Below, piece after piece: positions 20,167 through 21,342 of a stretch of DNA of 21,342 nucleotides. Made by a program: the position numbers and the translations under genes. Every line of letters starts with the position of its first letter. The first letter of the stretch is position 1. The notes beneath the pieces are model-generated. The model had not been told where the DNA came from and ran no database searches. It saw nothing but the letters and a program-made list of their open reading frames with translations. The DNA comes from Candidatus Shapirobacteria bacterium. GTDB lineage: Bacteria > Patescibacteriota > Microgenomatia > UBA12405. The DNA is taken from positions 1-21,342 of the forward strand of contig JAHFKH010000013.1 of NCBI GenBank assembly GCA_023245435.1, in the 5' to 3' direction.

Positions 20167-21342
20167 ATGCAAAGAAAAATTAGAAACGGAGTTTTGTTGT
20201 TGGTAGTATTAATTTTGGCGGTAATTGGGTCATATCGTGTTGGTTTTAATAATGCACTTAAGGCATCAAAGGGGAGTGGAGAATTGGATTTGGGATTAAT
20301 GTGGCAGGTCAAAGATAAATTGCAAAATAGTTATTTGGATAAAAGTAAAATGGTGGATAAAGATATGGTTTATGGGGCAATTGCAGGATTAGTGCAAAGC
20401 TTGGGTGATCCGTACACAGTATTTTTACCTCCCAAAGAAAATAAATCAGCCAACGAAGATTTGGCAGGCGAATTTGGAGGAGTAGGAATTCAATTGGGAT
20501 ATAAGGAAAAAACTTTGGCAGTAATGGCGCCTTTGCCAAAAACACCGGCGGAAAAAGCTGGTCTTAAAGCAGGGGATTTGATTTTGAAAATAGTTGATAA
20601 AGAGAAAAAAATAAATAGAGATACTTCAGGGATTGCCTTGGATGAAGCGGTTAATTTAATTCGAGGAAAATTGGGAACTGAAGTAACTTTGACAATGTAT
20701 CGAGAAGGTAAAAAAGATAGTTTTGAAGTGACGATGAAACGAGAATCAATTGTCGTTCCTAGTTTGGAATTGGAAATTAAGGAAAACAAAGGTAAAAAAT
20801 TTGCCTGGATAAAATTGTATAAGTTTAGTGATCAATTATATAAAGATTGGCCTGAGATGGTTGATAAAGTTATTGCCGAAAAAACTAAAGATGGGAGTAG
20901 TTTTGGAGGAATAATTTTGGATTTACGAAATAACCCGGGTGGCTTTTTACAAGCATCGGTTTTGGTAGCTTCTGATTTTATTAAAGAGGGGGTAATTGTT
21001 AAACAGGCCTCAGCCAATGGTCAAGACCAAACTTATATGGTGGAAAGAGGTCGAGGAAAATTGTTTAATGATAAATTAGTCGTTTTAATTAATGGTGGTT
21101 CGGCATCGGCGTCAGAAATTTTGGCAGGAGCATTAAAAGAATATAATCGGGCAAAGTTGGTGGGAGAAAAATCTTTTGGCAAGGGAACAGTTCAAAGCCC
21201 ACAAGATTTTCCTGATGGATCGGGAATACATATTACGATAGCCAAATGGTTATTACCCAGCGGTAAAAATATTCATGGCGAGGGAGTCATGCCTGATGTT
21301 GAAGTAAAATTTATTGACAACGACAAAAAACAGGATTCTCAA
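20167..21342 (+). CDS. S41 family C-terminal processing peptidase (CtpA-like), 3' end beyond window
   Basis: This serine protease of the periplasm or cell surface cuts proteins near their C-termini. The frame is open from ATG 20167 to the window end (392 residues, no stop). Residues of about 7-26 are a membrane anchor. A helical region with LGDPYTVFLPPKE precedes a PDZ domain (about 100-185; EFGGVGIQLG, KTPAEKAGLKAGDLILKI). The protease core has GGIILDLRNNPGG, INGGSASASEILAGAL with likely catalytic Ser314, and GEKSFGKGTVQ with Lys339 and Gln343 at the expected spacing. It ends near GVMPDVEV, so only a short tail is missing. It lies 3 nt after the unknown gene. Confidence 0.95.
   Translation, partial: MQRKIRNGVLLLVVLILAVIGSYRVGFNNALKASKGSGELDLGLMWQVKDKLQNSYLDKSKMVDKDMVYGAIAGLVQSLGDPYTVFLPPKENKSANEDLAGEFGGVGIQLGYKEKTLAVMAPLPKTPAEKAGLKAGDLILKIVDKEKKINRDTSGIALDEAVNLIRGKLGTEVTLTMYREGKKDSFEVTMKRESIVVPSLELEIKENKGKKFAWIKLYKFSDQLYKDWPEMVDKVIAEKTKDGSSFGGIILDLRNNPGGFLQASVLVASDFIKEGVIVKQASANGQDQTYMVERGRGKLFNDKLVVLINGGSASASEILAGALKEYNRAKLVGEKSFGKGTVQSPQDFPDGSGIHITIAKWLLPSGKNIHGEGVMPDVEVKFIDNDKKQDSQ

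Noticed and set aside
1..21342. tRNA or rRNA genes
   Set aside because: No cloverleaf or rRNA-like segment was noticed in the short gaps; a covariance-model scan was not possible here.

Overview
The window is AT-rich and gene-dense, with short gaps, small single-domain proteins and compact housekeeping genes. Several traits point to a member of the Candidate Phyla Radiation (Patescibacteria), most likely Microgenomates: a half-length EF-Ts, no rplI after rpsF-ssb-rpsR, type IV pilin genes, a CysRS with HIGN in place of HIGH, and LPXTG-style surface proteins. This placement is inference from gene content; no rRNA gene is present.

Layout. (1) 1-2727, + strand: a pilus block with a partial surface protein, a minor prepilin, a small pilin-like membrane protein, a chimeric PilM-like/LytR_C membrane protein and a prepilin-type pilin, closed by a hairpin terminator. 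(2) 2811-6928, +: queA, rpsB, tsf, frr and an RseP-type site-2 protease, covering tRNA modification, translation and membrane proteolysis. (3) 6971-8302, -: a secreted or membrane-anchored clan GH-A (GH39-like) glycoside hydrolase. (4) 8365-12508, +: a tight surface operon. It holds a large Cys-rich protein ending in a dockerin-like module (split by one frameshift), a membrane-anchored cohesin-like protein, a second cohesin-like protein with a C-terminal LPRTG sorting signal, and a membrane-anchored FN3 protein ending in a dockerin-type calcium loop. (5) 12493-18862, +: rpsU-yqeY-ybeY-dnaX, ybaB-recR, a coiled-coil hypothetical, and cysS-rpsF-ssb-rpsR. (6) 18869-19410: a minus-strand Nudix gene enclosed by inverted copies of a short palindromic repeat. 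(7) 19435-21342, +: an unknown protein and an S41 C-terminal processing peptidase that runs off the window.

The most interesting unit is region 4. Cohesin-like and dockerin-like parts lie side by side in one operon with two kinds of membrane or wall anchoring, which suggests a small self-assembling cell-surface scaffold. The divergent glycoside hydrolase next to it has no dockerin of its own, so it need not be a client.

A second, genome-wide signal is how genes start. At ten starts, nearly all first in a transcription unit or isolated, a TANNNT hexamer ends exactly 5 nt before the ATG, which looks like leaderless transcription. Clear Shine-Dalgarno sequences are seen only at rpsB, rpsU and the small pilin-like gene at 911. 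Several short palindromic or tandem repeat families sit in the gaps and, in one case, inside dnaX.
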